Position numbers and translations under genes: made by a program. The notes beneath the pieces were generated by a model, which searched no databases, was not told where the DNA came from, and was given only the letters and a program-made list of their open reading frames with translations. 64,000 nucleotides of DNA from Paenibacillus paridis. GTDB lineage: Bacteria; Bacillota; Bacilli; Paenibacillales; Paenibacillaceae. How positions within the stretch are numbered: the first letter of the stretch is position 1; every line of letters starts with the position of its first letter. The DNA lies in NCBI RefSeq assembly GCF_006345825.1, contig NZ_VCIX01000092.1:1488001-1552000 (forward strand), given 5' to 3'. Of the stretch, positions 51,870-59,947 are shown one piece after another.

Positions 51870-53165
51870 ATGAAGATGGAGGTTGTAGAGGAAATGGCTT
51901 CGTTTTTTCATGCATATTGTCCTGAAGGAGTGAACAGCAAATACCGTCTCATTGTTTTTGACGATAAGAAGGAGGCGTTCATTCCTCTTACAGAGTTTTA
52001 TCACGATCAGTTCAACAGGATCAGTGAGAGTTCCGTAATCGCTTATTTAAACACCTTAGAGCCATTCTTTTATTGGTTAAAGTACAAAAGCTACTACAAG
52101 GCCAGAAAGGTCTGTTGGAATGATGAGTAAGAGGCTGTTAAGGAAGCTGTAAGACAATATTTAATTGAACAGATGCATTGTAAGATTCGTGGCAGAGATG
52201 GGCATGAAGGCGTGTACTTAACGAGTAAAAGTTCCAAAACGGTTCAACTGTTTCTGTCCGCTATTAAAGGTTTTTATAAGACCATGATTCGTTTAAAGAA
52301 GTATAAACAGGCCAATCCACTAATCGATTTAGAATATAAAGTTAGTGTTTCTGAGCAACCAGGGGAAAGGGGAAATAGACCAAGGATGCCACAAGCGGCA
52401 GGTACCGAGGAACCACTATCTTTCAGAAAGCAAACGGATTCTTATTTTAAAATCATTAATGAAGAATGGGTACCTGAGATCATTGGTGATTGGGATCTGC
52501 CTTACCGCATTTACCAAGCTGGGGACACTCAGGGATGGCGGTTACGGGATGAAGTAATAACCCGGTTTATGTTTGAGACAGGGGCGAGAATATCTGAGAT
52601 ATTAGAACTTACTGTTGGAGATTACAGGAAACGATCAGATATCCACGAACTAGCCGCTACGAATAAAGGCAGCTTTAAGCGACGAATCAAATTTATTAGA
52701 ATATCCCCTGAAACATTGAAATTATTAATCAAATACGCGAATTCAGAGCGACGTCATTTTGCAAGTACACAAGTAAAATTCAACGACTTGCCTGATGGCG
52801 AACCATTATTTTTATCAACAAGGGGTACTCCATACACATACTCAGCTTTTTATTCAAATTGGTCTTCCATCATCAAAAATGCCGGGATCAAATTAAATCC
52901 GCATAAAGCGAGGCATTGGTTTGTGACTTCCATGTTGCGCGGCATTTATGAGCAATCTGAAACAGCTGCCCAAATCGAAGACAAGAAGAAGCAGCTTATT
53001 GAATATATGAAATGGCGAGACCCAGAGACATTAAGCGTGTATGAGCATTATTACGATGAACAGAAATTCCGAGATTTGCATGAGAAGCTTCAGGAAAGCT
53101 ACATGCAACGCGAGAAAGAGTACTTTTGCACTCGACATTATAACATCCTCTGGTGCCAGAATTAA
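51870..53165 (+). pseudogene. Tn554 TnpA-like tyrosine recombinase, split by an ochre stop
   Basis: The first 86 codons (from ATG 51870 or the better-placed 51894) form the N-terminal SAM-like domain and end at TAA 52128-52130; the same frame continues EAVKEAVRQYLIEQMH and runs to 53165. The catalytic domain has TGARISEILELTVGD (Arg), HKARHWFVTSML (HxxR) and the terminal Tyr in SVYEHYYDE. The last dozen codons are not TnpA sequence: they read tnpB DNA in the wrong frame, so a deletion has fused the two genes near 53120. Confidence 0.85.
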
Positions 53166-54099
53166 TGAACTGCTGCAAATTAGTTATGATAAAGACTGCT
53201 GTGTGGTAACGGTAGATAAAAGCGTTAGTCCACCAAGAAAAAACTACATTTTCCGATTGATCCTTAAAGGAAGGGAAGAGCCAGAAAACTACTATTTGCC
53301 TGAAGAAGTCTTTAAGTTTATGTCAGAAATTCTGAATATGCTTAAGGAATCCTATAAGTCCGATTCCATTCCAGAGGTCGAGTATGATGTTGATAGTAGA
53401 AAACATCTATTGCCACCGAAAAAATATATTTTTCAGTACCAATTGAGACACATTAACGTTATAACACTTAATGCGATCCTTCGTTTTCTTTTGCACGGTA
53501 TTGTGATTCAATCTGCAGAAGGCAATCAAGTTGTTTTGAAAGCTCATCTGTTGAGACATGCATTTGCGACTCATGCGGTTCAAACGGAAAAAATACCGAT
53601 CGACATTGTGAAAACGCTGCTCCATCAAAAGGACATTGAGGTGACTTCATACTATTCTGCACCCACAGCTCAACAGGTTTCCGAATCAATAAACTCGCTT
53701 CACGAAAACTGGATTTCATATGTCGATATCCAAAAGGGGATTCTTAGGGGACCGGAAGAGCTTAAAGAGATTTATGAAGATTACCGCTAAAAGGTAGGAA
53801 CCATGTCAAAGGTAGTGGGAGGTATATGTACTATTGACTCTGTATGCCCGACTAAAATGGCTTGTGTCGGATGTGGAGCAAAAGTTCCGCGCCCGGAATT
53901 TAAAGACGAAATAGCCGCCTTTTATAATTGGGCGGACGAGAGTGAAAAACGATTTGAGCAGTTGGGTCTACTCCTTGAAGCAAAGAAAATGAAAATTGCA
54001 AAAAATAGAGCTAAAAACGAACTTAAGGAGATCCAACTGATAGAGAAATCTCAAAGGGATGTGACATATGCGCCGGAAATCCGTATCTCAAACAAATGA
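53125..54099 (+). pseudogene. Tn554 TnpB-like tyrosine recombinase, N-terminus deleted and ochre stop
   Basis: Begins inside the catalytic domain at FALDIITSSGARINELLQI and continues to HLLRHAFATHAVQ (HxxR) and LLHQKDIEVTSYYS (Tyr). The first few hundred residues expected for TnpB are absent. A TAA at 53788-53790 interrupts the frame, which resumes without shift as KVGTMSKVVGG and the C-terminal cysteine module CPTKMACVGCGAKVPRPEF typical of TnpB. Integration activity is lost. Confidence 0.82.
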
Positions 54100-54535
54100 G
54101 CTGGAATGGCTTCAAGCATCGTACGACAAGAAGAAGAACCGATCACTTGAACTTGGTGTAAAAGCGATTGATACGCTTATCAAAGAAGGTAAGACGATCT
54201 CGTACCGAACTGTTTCAGACAAAACAAAAGCTATAGATCCAGAACGAATAGGTATCCACCAAAATACAATTCGTAAGAACCAAGAGCTTCATAATCATTT
54301 TCTTCAGCACAGTACTACAAAGGCCTATAGGCCTCGTAAAAGGTCACGTAAGCCCTTGGACGATGATCTAGATGCATTTAAGCACATAAAACAGGATCGC
54401 GACATAGATCGAGTCAGACAGCGTTATATGCAGTTAACCAAGCCAGAATTGGTTGATTTGATTATACGGATGGAGCAGTATATTGGATATCAGAATCAGA
54501 ATTGGCTTAAAAATGAGTTTGAAAAGCATCGGTAA
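54068..54535 (+). CDS. DUF6262 family / Tn554 TnpC-like protein
   Basis: A 155-residue basic protein. The N-terminal half has the TnpC pattern (ELGVKAIDTLIKEGKTISYRTVSDKT, a helix-turn-helix-like block, then NTIRKNQEL), and the C-terminal half is a charged coiled-coil-like region with a late LVDLIIRMEQYI helix. TnpC stimulates and orients Tn554 integration. The gene overlaps the end of tnpB by 32 bases and is the only intact transposition gene left. A shorter homologue lies at 45055. Confidence 0.82.
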   Translation: MRRKSVSQTNELEWLQASYDKKKNRSLELGVKAIDTLIKEGKTISYRTVSDKTKAIDPERIGIHQNTIRKNQELHNHFLQHSTTKAYRPRKRSRKPLDDDLDAFKHIKQDRDIDRVRQRYMQLTKPELVDLIIRMEQYIGYQNQNWLKNEFEKHR

Positions 54536-54654
54536 AAGTTCATCCGCTAAGAATAAGACATGCTGGAGATCAACTGGAAGAAAAAGATCTAAGGATTATT
54601 GACAGGAAGATATTGTTAAATATAAGATTAAACTAATATCATCAAAACGCAAAG

Positions 54655-54888
54655 ATTGGGAGTATTAAGGAATATACCTGTTGCTCAGAGAACTGTCGGG
54701 AGGTGTGAGACAGTGTACAGGTTCCCCAACTCACCCATGAGCGATAAGACTGAATATTATAAGGTCTTAACGGTTAACCTCCGTTATCAGGTCCAAAGAT
54801 GATTCGTTGTATTCAATCACGAATCAAGAAGAGTGGTACCGCGCTTGGTAAAAACCTATCGCCTCTTTGCAGGCAATAGGTTTTTTTT
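54655..54888 (+). promoter_or_regulatory. T-box riboswitch leader, probable Leu (CUC) specifier
   Basis: Stem I shows AGTA (54661-54664), ACCTGT/ACAGGT (54676-54681, 54717-54722), AGAGA (54687-54691) and ACTGTC/GACAGT capping GGGAGGTGTGA. By alignment with the Oceanobacillus glyQ T-box, the specifier is CTC at 54730-54732 (AA-CTC-A-CCC). The T-box sequence GAGTGGTACCGCG is at 54831-54843, and a terminator (AACCTAT-GCCT / AGGC-ATAGGTT, eight T) lies at 54851-54888. Uncharged tRNA should allow read-through into the HIT gene. The T-box identity is secure; the leucine assignment is moderate. Confidence 0.88.
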
Positions 54889-54928
54889 ATTTGGATTTTA
54901 AACTGAGAATAAGGGAGTGGATATTAAA

Positions 54929-55384
54929 ATGATGTCTTCAAATGATTGTTTTGTATGCCGCAAACATAATGGTGAACTTAAAGTAAATGGTGGGTGCATT
55001 TATGAAGATGAATTTGTGTATGTGGGACACATTGGGTCTAATGAGCCATTGATTTATCTGGGTTACCTTATAGTGGATTTAAAGCGGCATGCAGCTGGCT
55101 ATGGTGATATGAACGATGATGAAGCGCGTGCTATTGGCTTTACTTTGAATAAGTTAGGTAGAATATTAAAAAACTCAGAAAACGCCGAACATGTATATAG
55201 CTTTGTACATGGTGATGCTTTTCCTCATTTTCATATTCACCTTATCCCAAGGTATCCTGGCACACCTAAAGAATTTTGGCACCCAACAAATATCAAAAAC
55301 TATAAAGCAGTACATGGTACAGTTAATCAAGTAGAAGAGGTCTGTTCCCGATTGAGAGGAGTTCTTCAGCGTGAAATCGAATAG
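54929..55384 (+). CDS. HIT-family nucleotide hydrolase/transferase, T-box regulated
   Basis: A 151-residue histidine-triad protein. A CxxC pair at residues 7 and 10 (CFVC) suggests the zinc site of the HIT/Hint group, and the triad HFHIHLIPRY has H100, H102 and H104. Family members cleave Ap4A, aminoacyl-AMP or nucleoside phosphoramidates. ATG 54929 (or 54932) follows AAGGGAG; it begins 41 bases after the T-box terminator and overlaps the PP2C-like gene by 14 bases. Regulation by an uncharged tRNA is unusual for this family and suggests a role when a tRNA synthetase is inhibited; that is inference. Confidence 0.88.
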   Translation: MMSSNDCFVCRKHNGELKVNGGCIYEDEFVYVGHIGSNEPLIYLGYLIVDLKRHAAGYGDMNDDEARAIGFTLNKLGRILKNSENAEHVYSFVHGDAFPHFHIHLIPRYPGTPKEFWHPTNIKNYKAVHGTVNQVEEVCSRLRGVLQREIE

Positions 55385-56153
55385 TTTAACAAATTTAAAC
55401 TGGATCGGATCTGAACAAGCATATCTCAATTTGCCATCAGTAGAGAAATTTCAACACATAACTATCGGTAGGTATGGTGGAAACATTGAGAGTGGAGCAC
55501 ATAAAAATGAGGATGGTTTATTAGTTTGGCAAAGTATTTCATGGGAGTTTGTAACATTAATTGATGCACATAGCTCTTGTGATAGTGCAGAACTGATTAT
55601 TGTCACGCTAAAGGAAAATGAAAATTCGATTAAAGAGATTCTCGATTCAAAAATAGATGTTTTGTTTGATCAAATTGAAATATTACTACTTCAAATATTT
55701 AAATCGGATAGGTTTATTGATAAATGCCGTTCACTAAAAGGTGAAGCATCTTGCTTAATCTGTATTCGAAAAGAGAACGTTCTTTGGTGGTTTTCCGTTG
55801 GTGATTGTCAGTTGTTTCTAATTCATGATGATTTAGAAAAATGGGGTCAAGTGAGTTTAAACCAAAGAAATTTTTACGAATGGATAGGTAAAGTAAATAC
55901 GTTCGAAAAGGTAGTACCAAGTTATTCTCTTGGACGTAGGGAACTTAGAACAGGAATTAATTATATTTTGTTGATTACAGACGGATATCTTGATGCAAAA
56001 GAGACTACCATTTCAATTCCTGAGCTTTGCCGCTCGGAGAGTTTGGTTGTATCCTTTCTGAATAGCTTACATTGTCAGCAAACCGTAGATAGTACTACAT
56101 TAGTACTTTGGGCTGTAAAGAATGAGCTAGATGCAGCATTTCCTTCAAATTGA
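55371..56153 (+). CDS. PP2C-like serine/threonine phosphatase family protein
   Basis: A 260-residue protein with a diverged PP2C fold: SGAHKNEDGLLVW (metal-binding NED), FVTLIDAHSS in place of the usual DGMGG strand, LWWFSVGDCQLFLI (GD..), ILLITDGYLD (TDG..D) and DSTTLVLW (D-x-x-T). Most metal ligands remain, so activity is plausible but not certain. GTG 55371 follows AGAGGAG inside the HIT gene's end, so the two are co-translated. Its partner substrate is unknown; it lies in the cargo part of the transposon and is followed by a terminator. Confidence 0.75.
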   Translation: MKSNSLTNLNWIGSEQAYLNLPSVEKFQHITIGRYGGNIESGAHKNEDGLLVWQSISWEFVTLIDAHSSCDSAELIIVTLKENENSIKEILDSKIDVLFDQIEILLLQIFKSDRFIDKCRSLKGEASCLICIRKENVLWWFSVGDCQLFLIHDDLEKWGQVSLNQRNFYEWIGKVNTFEKVVPSYSLGRRELRTGINYILLITDGYLDAKETTISIPELCRSESLVVSFLNSLHCQQTVDSTTLVLWAVKNELDAAFPSN

Positions 56154-56167
56154 TAATTTAAAAAATC

Positions 56168-56189
56168 AAGCCGCCATTGGCGGCTTTTT
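56168..56189 (+). terminator. intrinsic terminator of the HIT/PP2C operon
   Basis: AAGCCGCC and GGCGGCTT pair around a 3-base loop and run into TTTTT. Confidence 0.92.
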
Positions 56190-56280
56190 CAAACTTATTT
56201 TTTATAAAATCAAAAAGGGAGAGATATAGTGTATGACACTAAATAGATTTCAAGTCTGTATAATGGATATAGCTGATTTG

Positions 56281-56300
56281 TAGACATATGTATAAAATAC
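56281..56300. repeat. right 20-bp direct repeat of the Tn554-like element
   Basis: Identical to 51727-51746. It lies 45 bases from the xerS stop codon. Confidence 0.85.
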
Positions 56301-56344
56301 GAGTTTTGTGAATATGTATGTGAAAATCCGCGAACCGCTCGGAT

Positions 56345-57415
56345 TTATCGCTCTATGTTATCTACTGCTTTCTTCATCTCCTCATCTGTTAGATGTGTAT
56401 ATATCATTGTTGTTTGTATCGATGAATGACCTAATTGATTTTTTAATCTCGGAACATCATTGTTTTCTAAATGGTATCGTGTCGCAAATGAATGTCTTAA
56501 TGAATGTACGGTTAAAGCTGGTTTTCCAAAAGCGATTGCATATTTTTCGATTAGTTTTTCAATTGACCTTTGTGTTAAGCGTCGACTTTTTCCTTTACGA
56601 CCGATAGGAGCTGCTATAAACAAAGAAAGTTCAAGTTTTTCTGGTTTATATCTTGATTCTCGAATTTGTAGATAACTTTCCACATCTAATCGTGCTTGCT
56701 TGCTGAAGTAAACGTATTGTTCTTTGTTACCTTTGCGTATAACCCGCACGATAGCTTTACTTAGATCCAGATCTTCCAGGTTAATTCCGGCAACCTCAGA
56801 AAGCCTAAGTCCTGAGCCTAAAATTAGAGATATGATCGCTGTATCCCGTTCACGATTAATTTGATGAAAATGAAATATTCGTTTATTCTTTTTATTTACT
56901 TCTCCGAAGTCATGGGCTACAAATTGTCTAAAAGCCTCAAATTCGTCTTCTCTGAGAATTTTCCCCTCAATACGGTTCGCAATGGTTTCCTGGCTTTCCT
57001 TGACGACATTTAACTCCATTTTGGCCATAACATTACGTTGAATATAGGGCTTCAACTCAGAGGTTTCAGCCTTGTTCTGCAAGTAATCAAATAAGGATTT
57101 CAGTGACGATAATTTGCGATTGATTGTGAGATTAGTATTACCCAACTGATACTCTAAAAAAGATAAGAAATTCTCTACTTCACGAATTGTCAGTGTTTCC
57201 AATGAAGTTAAACTAATTTCTGTCCGGTTGGCCGTTGTTAAGTTTTCGGCAACTAACCAATTAAAAAATATAATGTAATCATGGCAATAATTAAGAAGTG
57301 TTGTTGGAGAAAGCTTGCGCTTACGGCTATCAATAAATTCAGTAACGAACCATGGTAATTGATTTAGCTTTTCATCAATGCGGTTCATGTAATGAAGCTT
57401 CATTTGTTTATCCAT
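56345..57415 (-). CDS. xerS: tyrosine recombinase XerS
   Basis: A 356-residue XerS-type recombinase. The N-terminal core-binding domain starts LNQLPWFVTEFIDSRKRKLSPTTL, and NRIEGKILREDEFEAFR is the XerS-specific linker. Catalytic residues: Arg in GSGLRLSEVAGI, HSLRHSFATRY (HxxR), LGHSSIQTTMIYTH (His and nucleophile Tyr). XerS-type enzymes resolve chromosome dimers at difSL in streptococci and act on plasmids or chromosomes in other Bacillota. ATG 57415 follows AGGAGG on the minus strand; the frame runs 51 bases further without a site. The Tn554-like element sits directly beyond its 3' end. Confidence 0.82.
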   Translation of the reverse strand: MDKQMKLHYMNRIDEKLNQLPWFVTEFIDSRKRKLSPTTLLNYCHDYIIFFNWLVAENLTTANRTEISLTSLETLTIREVENFLSFLEYQLGNTNLTINRKLSSLKSLFDYLQNKAETSELKPYIQRNVMAKMELNVVKESQETIANRIEGKILREDEFEAFRQFVAHDFGEVNKKNKRIFHFHQINRERDTAIISLILGSGLRLSEVAGINLEDLDLSKAIVRVIRKGNKEQYVYFSKQARLDVESYLQIRESRYKPEKLELSLFIAAPIGRKGKSRRLTQRSIEKLIEKYAIAFGKPALTVHSLRHSFATRYHLENNDVPRLKNQLGHSSIQTTMIYTHLTDEEMKKAVDNIER

Positions 57416-57451
57416 ATGTAAGAACCTCCTGTAGTTAAATATAATCTTTAT

Positions 57452-57487
57452 ATAATTATTCGTCAAATTATTATTTTACGTAATTAT
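57452..57487. repeat. interrupted inverted repeat upstream of xerS
   Basis: ATAATTA-TT-CGT (57452-57463) faces ACG-TAATTAT (57478-57487). It could be an operator or a recombinase binding site close to its gene. Confidence 0.3.
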
Positions 57488-58026
57488 AATACGGTGACCA
57501 TAAAAACCAGTAACTCCTGTTCTTCTCTCCATCTGTTTTACATGTATCAATATTTCTCTACCCTTGATCAACCCAATCGTCCCAACGGAGATGAATCCTC
57601 CCTATCTTCACCTGTATTGTAGTAAGTTGCATAGGCAACACATTGTTCGTCCCTATGTAATGAACGGTCTGGGGCTGGTATCGCAATAACGACGATTACA
57701 GATGAAAAACGAGCTTGGTCAGATAGGAACGCTGGTGCACCATGCGCTACATACCTTTCTATGTTTGCATGGTTGGCCGACACATCTGCCCGTTCTATGT
57801 CGGCAGCATCGTCTTGGTGAATATTAAGTTATAGTTTCCCAATAGCGTAATCGTCACTCGATACCTACCTTTTAATTGTCTTATATTCAGTCGAATTCCT
57901 GTATAGATATTTATCACAATTTACGCTTCAAATCCACGTGACCGATGAATTCCCGGATTGACTGTCGTCTATATAAACGAAGGCATAAATAAACACAAAC
58001 TAATTTGACGAAGAGGTGTTTTGAAA
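57488..58026. other. interval without a supported gene
   Basis: A minus-strand open frame of about 84 codons (stop near 57568) reads like protein (ERADVSANHANIERYVAHG) but has no start, ribosome site or known family. GCCGACA/TGTCGGC (57776-57804) forms a small hairpin. Confidence 0.4.
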
Positions 58027-58443
58027 ATGGCATTAACGTCTGCATTCACGAGCTTCAACCTGCCTGTAAAAAATGTGGAACAATCGAAAGCGTTCTTCAC
58101 CGGACTCGGATTCGAGCTCAACCCGCAATTCCCCGAGAACGAGAATTCGGTAGCCATCGTGATCGGCGACAACCTGCAGGTCATGCTGATCAATCAAGCA
58201 TTCTTTAATACACTCACGGAGAAGGAATCCGTCGATACGAGCAAGTATGCGCAGATGACGATCGCATTGGCCTTCGAGAGCCGGGAAAAGGTCGATGAAA
58301 TCGTGAATACCGCGGTCTCTTTAGGCGGGAAATTGCACGCTGAACCTGAAGATTATGGGTCCATGTATCATTGGGGCTTCGTGGACTTGGATGGTCATCT
58401 GTGGGCCATTAACTACATGAACTCGGATGCGGCAAAAGGTTAA
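58027..58443 (+). CDS. VOC (glyoxalase/bleomycin resistance-like) family protein
   Basis: A 138-residue vicinal oxygen chelate protein with two beta-alpha-beta modules: SFNLPVKNVEQSKAFFTGLGFEL opens the first, and GSMYHWGFVDLDGHLWAINYM closes the second, as in PhnB/lactoylglutathione lyase-like proteins of Bacillota. ATG 58027 lies 10 bases after AGAGGTG. It converges on a gene for an ECF sigma factor with an NTF2-like tail; VOC proteins often accompany such sigma factors. Substrate unknown. Confidence 0.88.
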   Translation: MALTSAFTSFNLPVKNVEQSKAFFTGLGFELNPQFPENENSVAIVIGDNLQVMLINQAFFNTLTEKESVDTSKYAQMTIALAFESREKVDEIVNTAVSLGGKLHAEPEDYGSMYHWGFVDLDGHLWAINYMNSDAAKG

Positions 58444-58482
58444 GGCAAATGGATAGCACTCTCCTACTAGTGCTCAAAAAGA

Positions 58483-58511
58483 AAGACGCTGGGCATCTTC
58501 CCCGGCGTCTT
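58483..58511. terminator. hairpin terminator after the VOC gene
   Basis: AAGACGC-GGG pairs with CCC-GGCGTCTT. AGCACT/AGTGCT forms another hairpin at 58456-58474. Confidence 0.65.
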
Positions 58512-58727
58512 CTTCGTGATGATTCGTTTTGTTTGGTAAAGGCTTTGAAATTGTACACGATCGCTTGCCAGCCTGCTTGCTGAAACTCAACGGGATTGGA
58601 GCTTGTAAGCGTCGAACGTTCCAAGGACTTCCTCTCATTCCCTTGTTTCCATTTTAAATAGACACCTTTTTATGATATTCATCGTTTGTTTATTCTCAAT
58701 GTTATAGACGTAAGCCAGTGACGAAAT

Positions 58728-59684
58728 TTATTGTTCAATTCGCTCAGGCAGCCCAAATCGCGAAAATAACGTCGTATGTATGAAGTTTTGAACGTGCAGG
58801 ATTTGATTTTCTTTGGTTTCGATGACGTGGATGCCCCAGGGTACCAGGCCAGAGCCCTCTTTGCCCGGCATGTACTGGGCCAACGCCGGATAACCGCCAT
58901 TCACCGTAATGGGCACAAATCGCGAACCTTCGCAATGCCAGCGAGTAAGCGAATAAAAGGCGGACAAATCTTCCTTACCGCGGATCCACATCTCGAAGGG
59001 CGGCATCGACATGCAGCCTTCCTCGCGGAACAACGTGACGAGCGCAGCAATATCAAATTGCTCGAAGGCGTCCACATACCGGGACAGCAGCTGCTGCTCC
59101 GGTTGAACGTCCATGCTGCTGAGTTCATCCGAGCGAAGCTGCGCCTTGTCCATCGTCTCTCGGGCTCTTTGCAAGGCGCTGTTCACCGCTGCCGGCGACA
59201 TCGCCAACGTTTCCGCGATCTGCTTGGAGGACCATTCAAATACATCCTTCAAAATGAGTACCGCGCGCTGCCGCGGAGGCAAGGTCTGCAGGAGAGCGAT
59301 AAAGCACAGTCGAATGGTTTCTCTGCGGACGAGCCGATCCTCCGGATTGCCCCCAAAGTCGGGAGACGGCCAGATCCAGGCAGAGTCCGGCAGCGAGTCG
59401 CGCGGCTCGATGATGGCAACGGCCGGGTCGAATAGGTCAACGGGAAGCGCGCGGCGTTTGGATTGTCTTAGCTTGTCCAAGCACAGGTTGGAGGCAATCC
59501 GATAGACCCAAGTTTTGAACGAGGAATCCTGTCTGAACATGCTCCAGCTCTGCCAGACCCGAATACTTGTCTCCTGAACAGCATCGTCCGCATCGTCCAT
59601 GGAGCCTAGCATTCGGTAACAGAACGAGGTTAAACCCGGCTTCAAGCTTGCAAATAATGGTTCGTCAAATACGGTCTCGTTCAC
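58728..59684 (-). CDS. ECF sigma factor with C-terminal SnoaL/NTF2-like domain
   Basis: A 318-residue sigma-70 family factor. Region 2 (about 12-80) has CYRMLGSMDDADDAVQETSIRVW and the -10-binding SFKTWVYRIASNLCLD; region 4 (about 130-180) has LPPRQRAVLILKDVFEWSSKQIAE and MSPAAVNSALQRAR. Residues 195-318 form an NTF2-like domain (LLSRYVDAFEQFD..ALVTLF) as in ECF41/ECF56-type factors, which are controlled by that tail rather than by a separate anti-sigma factor. The start is GTG 59684 after GGGAGG. The convergent VOC gene may be functionally linked. Confidence 0.9.
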   Translation of the reverse strand: MNETVFDEPLFASLKPGLTSFCYRMLGSMDDADDAVQETSIRVWQSWSMFRQDSSFKTWVYRIASNLCLDKLRQSKRRALPVDLFDPAVAIIEPRDSLPDSAWIWPSPDFGGNPEDRLVRRETIRLCFIALLQTLPPRQRAVLILKDVFEWSSKQIAETLAMSPAAVNSALQRARETMDKAQLRSDELSSMDVQPEQQLLSRYVDAFEQFDIAALVTLFREEGCMSMPPFEMWIRGKEDLSAFYSLTRWHCEGSRFVPITVNGGYPALAQYMPGKEGSGLVPWGIHVIETKENQILHVQNFIHTTLFSRFGLPERIEQ

Positions 59685-59806
59685 GGCGGCCTCCCTTAAC
59701 TATCTCCCCCGAAGGGTTGTACCTTCATTATATGCAATGAAGCGGACAGGCTCAATCAGTTATCTACCGCCTTTCTCATTTCTTCATTTATTAAAGTTGG
59801 TTTTTC

Positions 59807-59837
59807 AAAAAAAAAAGACCGTGCCCATGGCACGGTT
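59807..59837 (-). terminator. intrinsic terminator of the sugar ABC/GH2 operon
   Basis: On the minus strand ACCGTGCC pairs with GGCACGGT around a 3-base loop and is followed by ten T residues. Confidence 0.88.
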
Positions 59838-59947
59838 TAATGTAACAGGATTTTGTAAAGTTAAGGCTGGTAGCAGCCCAGCGGCAATCAATTGGGAACA
59901 TGCTCTAATTTCTTTAAGCAGTTAATGGATTTGAATAATCACTACGG

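Larger units (their letters stand above)
51727..56300 (+). mobile_element. decayed Tn554-like transposon with T-box/HIT/PP2C cargo
   Basis: About 4.5 kb between perfect 20-bp direct repeats. It contains two broken tyrosine recombinase genes and an intact TnpC-like gene in the tnpA-tnpB-tnpC order of Tn554, then a T-box leader, a HIT hydrolase and a PP2C-like gene ending 128 bases before the right repeat. Terminal inverted repeats are absent, as in Tn554. The right end lies 45 bases beyond the xerS stop codon. Exact ends are inferred from the repeats. Confidence 0.75.

Noticed and set aside
51727..56300. CRISPR array or phage attachment site explanation for the 20-bp repeats
   Set aside because: Only two copies occur, 4.5 kb apart, flanking Tn554-type recombinase genes; no spacer pattern and no phage structural genes.
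58409..58624. Minus-strand frame with GWQAIVYNFKAF, similar to the end of an SRPBCC protein
   Set aside because: Too short, fused to low-complexity Arg-rich sequence and lying over a terminator; at best a tiny relic.
58776..59505. Long plus-strand open frames opposite the ECF sigma factor gene
   Set aside because: They arise from the GC-rich third-position pattern of the minus-strand sigma gene and carry no protein motif.
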